The position numbers were made by a program, and so were the translations under genes. Positions 60,975 through 64,000 of a stretch of DNA of 64,000 nt are shown here, piece after piece. The stretch spans positions 55,587,888-55,651,887 of the forward strand of contig NC_037686.1 in assembly GCF_003255815.1 (NCBI RefSeq), in the 5' to 3' direction. Below the pieces are notes generated by a model. It was not told the DNA's origin and did no database searches. It was given only the letters and a program-made list of their open reading frames with translations. This stretch comes from Theropithecus gelada (taxonomy: Eukaryota > Chordata > Mammalia > Primates > Cercopithecidae). Position 1 is the first letter of the stretch, and every line of letters starts with the position of its first letter.

Positions 60975-61250
60975 TTTTTTTTTTTACTCTTTATTGTGGA
61001 AAATGTCAAGTATTCTGAAATAGAGATAATCGTGTAGTAACCCCCACACAGCTGTGCCCCGGCTTCCACAGTTACCATCTCCTGGTCAGTGGGCTGTTAT
61101 CAATGTGCCCCCTTTCTCTCTGGATTATTACAAAGCAAACCCCAGACATTATTTCACTCACAACTATTTTCACATGTGTGTGTATAACTCTAGAAGATGA
61201 GGACTCTTGTTACAATTACTCTTCTTACAACACCGTTATCTATGTGTGTG
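60975..61250 (-). mobile_element. L1M 3'-UTR fragment, antisense
   Basis: tttattgtggaaaatgtcaa, ggattattacaaagcaaacc, ccagacattatttcactcac and agaagatgaggactcttgtt fit the antisense L1M 3' UTR. Confidence 0.65.
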
Positions 61251-62420
61251 TGTTTTTTAAAGAATGGATAATTCAGATAAAGATTAGAGGGTTGATTCAG
61301 GTGTCTTATTCCTGAAATAGCAGTGTAGCATGTGGTACCCAAGAAAATATACAACACTTGTGGAAAAGGGCCTATTGTGAGCTACGCTTTTAACTTTTTA
61401 TTAGACAGATGGAATGCTCTTAAATTTTGATTAGAGCTAGATGAAAATGAGAACAGTTTACTACATGGCACACTTCTAAATTCAGTATTTTGAATCTGAA
61501 TAGTAACTTGACTAAATTGAAAGTGATGGAGCCCTGCAGTTAGGGACACGATGTCTAATCATAAGCATTTTCTCTTAAAAATTGTCAGTTCTCTTGTGTA
61601 GGGAAAAGGAAAAGGCACAGTATGACCTCTTCCAAGGACCTCAAACCTGGCCGGTTTATTTGGTTACAACATGGTGACAATGAAAACAGCATTGTAAATT
61701 CAGGCCTCCTGGAGGGCCGCGAACCTGTCTGCTTGTCTCTCTCTCTGTGCTGATCAGTGGCTGACAGTTGCAGACTGTGACTGTCAGAGTCGTTCTCTCT
61801 CCTGCTGAGGGAAAAAGTCACTGCATTGAACTTCTGGTTGCCGTGATTTGAGTGCACCCTAAACATGCACAGTGTAGGCAAATCGGAGCCACATTTCATG
61901 CCGAACGATCCCATGAAATGATGAGCAAACATCACCCTTTTAAATAAGAGTAAGGCACATGGTGAATCACAATTGAACTTTTGGTTTCATTTGCTTAGAA
62001 ACAGTATCTTACTGTCTAGATTTTACTCAAGGAATACTTAACTGATCAATTGAGTCAAATTATTCTAGTATAACAAGATTGAGGTTTCCAACATATCGAT
62101 TTGTGTTATTAGATGTAATTACAAGGAACCCTTTAATATGACTTAGACATCTTTTACCCATATTTTGCCTCTTAACTTGAAGTGTAGTTCAGGAAGTCTG
62201 CTGCCTTTTGTTAGCATGGTCTGCCACTTGTCCTTTAGGGATTGTGCTGTAGTTTTTAACTTTGAGGTTGTAATGATAAGCTTCGCTATCAATACTGTTC
62301 TACTGAGGAGTCAAGGGCTTTTCTGGAAACCCTCACTTCACATTTTACACCCAGTGTTTTGGATAAAGAATCAAGGGCCCTTTGATCTAACAAGCCTACC
62401 ATAGAATCTAAATGGAATGA

Positions 62421-62732
62421 AGGGGCTGAGTGCAGTGGCTTACGCCTGTAATCCCAGCACTTTGGGAGGCCAAGGCAGATTGATCACCTGAGGTTGGGAG
62501 CTCAAGACCAGCCTGGCCAACATGGTGAAACCCTGTCTCCACTAAAAATACAAAAAAAATTAGCCAGCCATGGTGGCAGGTGCCTGTAATCCCAGCTACG
62601 TGGGAGGCTGAGGCAGGAGAATCACTTGAATCCAGGAGGCGGAGGTTGCAGTGAGCTGAGATGGTACCCCTGCACTCCAGCCTAGGCAATGAGAGCAAAA
62701 TTCCATCTCAAAAAAAAAATAATAATAATAAT
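62421..62732 (+). mobile_element. AluS-type element
   Basis: ggggctgagtgcagtggctt to attccatctcaaaaaaaaat with an (AAT)n tail. Target duplication aaatggaa at about 62409 and 62733. Confidence 0.96.
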
Positions 62733-64000
62733 AAATGGAACTATGGGTCTGAATGACGTGAATCCTGAGAAGATTGCTCTTATACCAATTCTGTAGTGAC
62801 AAGAAAAGTTTGGAAATTTAGTATATGAGTTAATATATGAATATTTGGGTATATGAAGACTTCAAGGAGGCAGTGGGCAAGCTGAGTCTTTTAAGGGTAA
62901 ATAGGTGTTCACCTTGCAGACAAGAAAAGTACATTCATTTCAAGAAGGATAGGTCAAGTATGTGCAGAGGCAGTTTGCAGAGATATCCTGTAAAGATCAT
63001 ATCACACAAGTCTGAGAAGTGTGAAAAAAAAAAAGAAATAAGAAGCTAAAGTAAATGAGTGCTGGCCAGTAAGTTTCCTGCTAGTTCCATTTCATTTTCT
63101 TGTAGAAATATGACTGTAAGTTACCCAGTATTATCATTAACTTTCCAATATAGTAATGGATTTGTTATGTAAAAAATTACCTTATGGAATCTTTGTTACA
63201 GTTAGAAGGCAGCAGTCTATGAAGTCAGAGAACTTATAAATTCTGCTTTGAATTTAGGGAGAAGGTAACATTTTGGATTGTATTAAGTTTTTTGTTACAC
63301 ATAAAATTAAGTCAGTAAAAAAATAACAGAATGATCTCTTTACAGATATAATTATACTTCCTCTATACCTGTCTTATTTCCACACTGCTAATCCCTTTTT
63401 TTTTTTTTTCTTTTTCCTGTAGCGGCTCTTGTTTCTGTAATCCTAGTTAATATATTCCTGAAGAAGAGGCTTTCACTTCAATTCTAAAGCTATTTCCGTT
63501 TAGAACTATTTAATTTTATTTTCTCTAAAGTTTTATAATCCAGTTGTAAACAAATGGCAAAAATACCTAGTTTGTTTACCATCTCATAACAAAAGAAGCA
63601 TGTTTTTGTGAAGCAGTGCTCATTTGTATAATTATACTATTACCATTTTAAATGCATCCAATGTACTTCCATCTTCCTTCCTCCTGTCTTCTCATCTCTT
63701 CCCCCTTTCTTTCTCCATCTGTGTTGAAATTAGCAGTTGTTGTTCTCACTGTCCAGCAAGGAGAGATGGGGAGAGGGAGGGAGGAAAGAGAGGACTCTTC
63801 TGTCCTTTCTTTGTGCCAGGCACCAGGCTCCATGTGGATTGCCACAACCTCAGCAAATGGAAATGTGTTCCTTGTGTGTTCTTGGTGGAACTCTGGAAAC
63901 ATTTTCCCAGGAGACCTTAAAGAACTTTGGTTGGGGTCTATACTTCTGTTATTAGTACTTTAAAATACTTGTGGGTTTGATCTGTATAAATGTTATCTTT

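Larger units (their letters stand above)
55234..64000 (+). other. PHLPP1: PHLPP1 following intron (5' part)
   Basis: Starts with the consensus donor gtaagc and has no acceptor-plus-coding exon matching the leucine-rich-repeat region before the window ends. It holds an AT-rich palindromic block, Alus and L1 3'-UTR remnants. Quiet, relatively complex stretches without recognised repeats are 56.35-57.2, 59.3-60.56, 61.26-62.4 and 62.74-64.0 kb. Short overlapping frames there are not supported as genes. Confidence 0.85.

Noticed and set aside
61585..61935. 116-codon minus-strand frame
   Set aside because: No recognised domain, no supporting splice or initiation signals; kept only as possible non-coding element.
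63624..63963. Several 70-100 codon frames at the window end
   Set aside because: Overlap each other on both strands, no family similarity, and do not match the next PHLPP1 exon.

Overview
This window is primate nuclear DNA, most likely human or another ape/Old World primate. Roughly 45 Alu copies are visible, from old AluJ-type to CpG-rich AluY-type, together with a 5'-truncated L1PA, MaLR LTRs, MIRs and old DNA transposons. A 94-base run of N (48671-48764) suggests a draft assembly rather than the finished human reference. No bacterial, viral or organellar genes are present.

The only protein-coding gene I can support is PHLPP1 (PH domain and leucine-rich repeat protein phosphatase 1), on the + strand. 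Two internal exons are visible, 45505-45701 and 55108-55233. Each has a consensus acceptor and donor, and they join in frame through a phase-0 intron. Together they encode most of the pleckstrin-homology domain, ending in the C-terminal helix with its conserved Trp. Upstream of 45504 is the 3' part of a long intron (intron 1, by my memory of the gene model), 45702-55107 is a complete 9.4-kb intron, and 55234-64000 is the start of the next intron. The first exon and the leucine-rich-repeat and phosphatase exons lie outside the window.

Layout. 0-30.5 kb: intronic sequence with scattered Alus, MIRs, MER5-type and other hAT elements, one Tigger-like element, MST/THE1 and MLT1 LTRs and microsatellites. 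30.8-40.1 kb: a large nested mosaic. An old, degraded sense-strand L1M is interrupted by about ten Alu pieces, a solo MST/THE1 LTR with a 5-bp target duplication, and a younger truncated L1PA. 40-45.5 kb: Alus, an AT-rich block and quiet sequence leading to the first exon. 45.7-55.1 kb: an Alu planted on the first exon's splice donor, the assembly gap inside clustered Alus, a 24-bp x 7 minisatellite, and an antisense L1M broken up by Alus including an Alu-in-Alu. 55.2-64 kb: AT-rich palindromic sequence, more Alus, L1 3'-UTR remnants and about 3 kb of quieter single-copy-looking sequence.

I found no new biological system. The best observations are structural. The Alu at 45709-46014 has a target-site duplication that copies the first exon's 5' splice site. 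Both exons are flanked by inverted Alus, a layout that favours circular RNA. Two short local copies look templated (1.3 versus 2.96 kb, and 56.2 versus 59.2 kb); in the second pair one copy preserves the empty site of an Alu present in the other.
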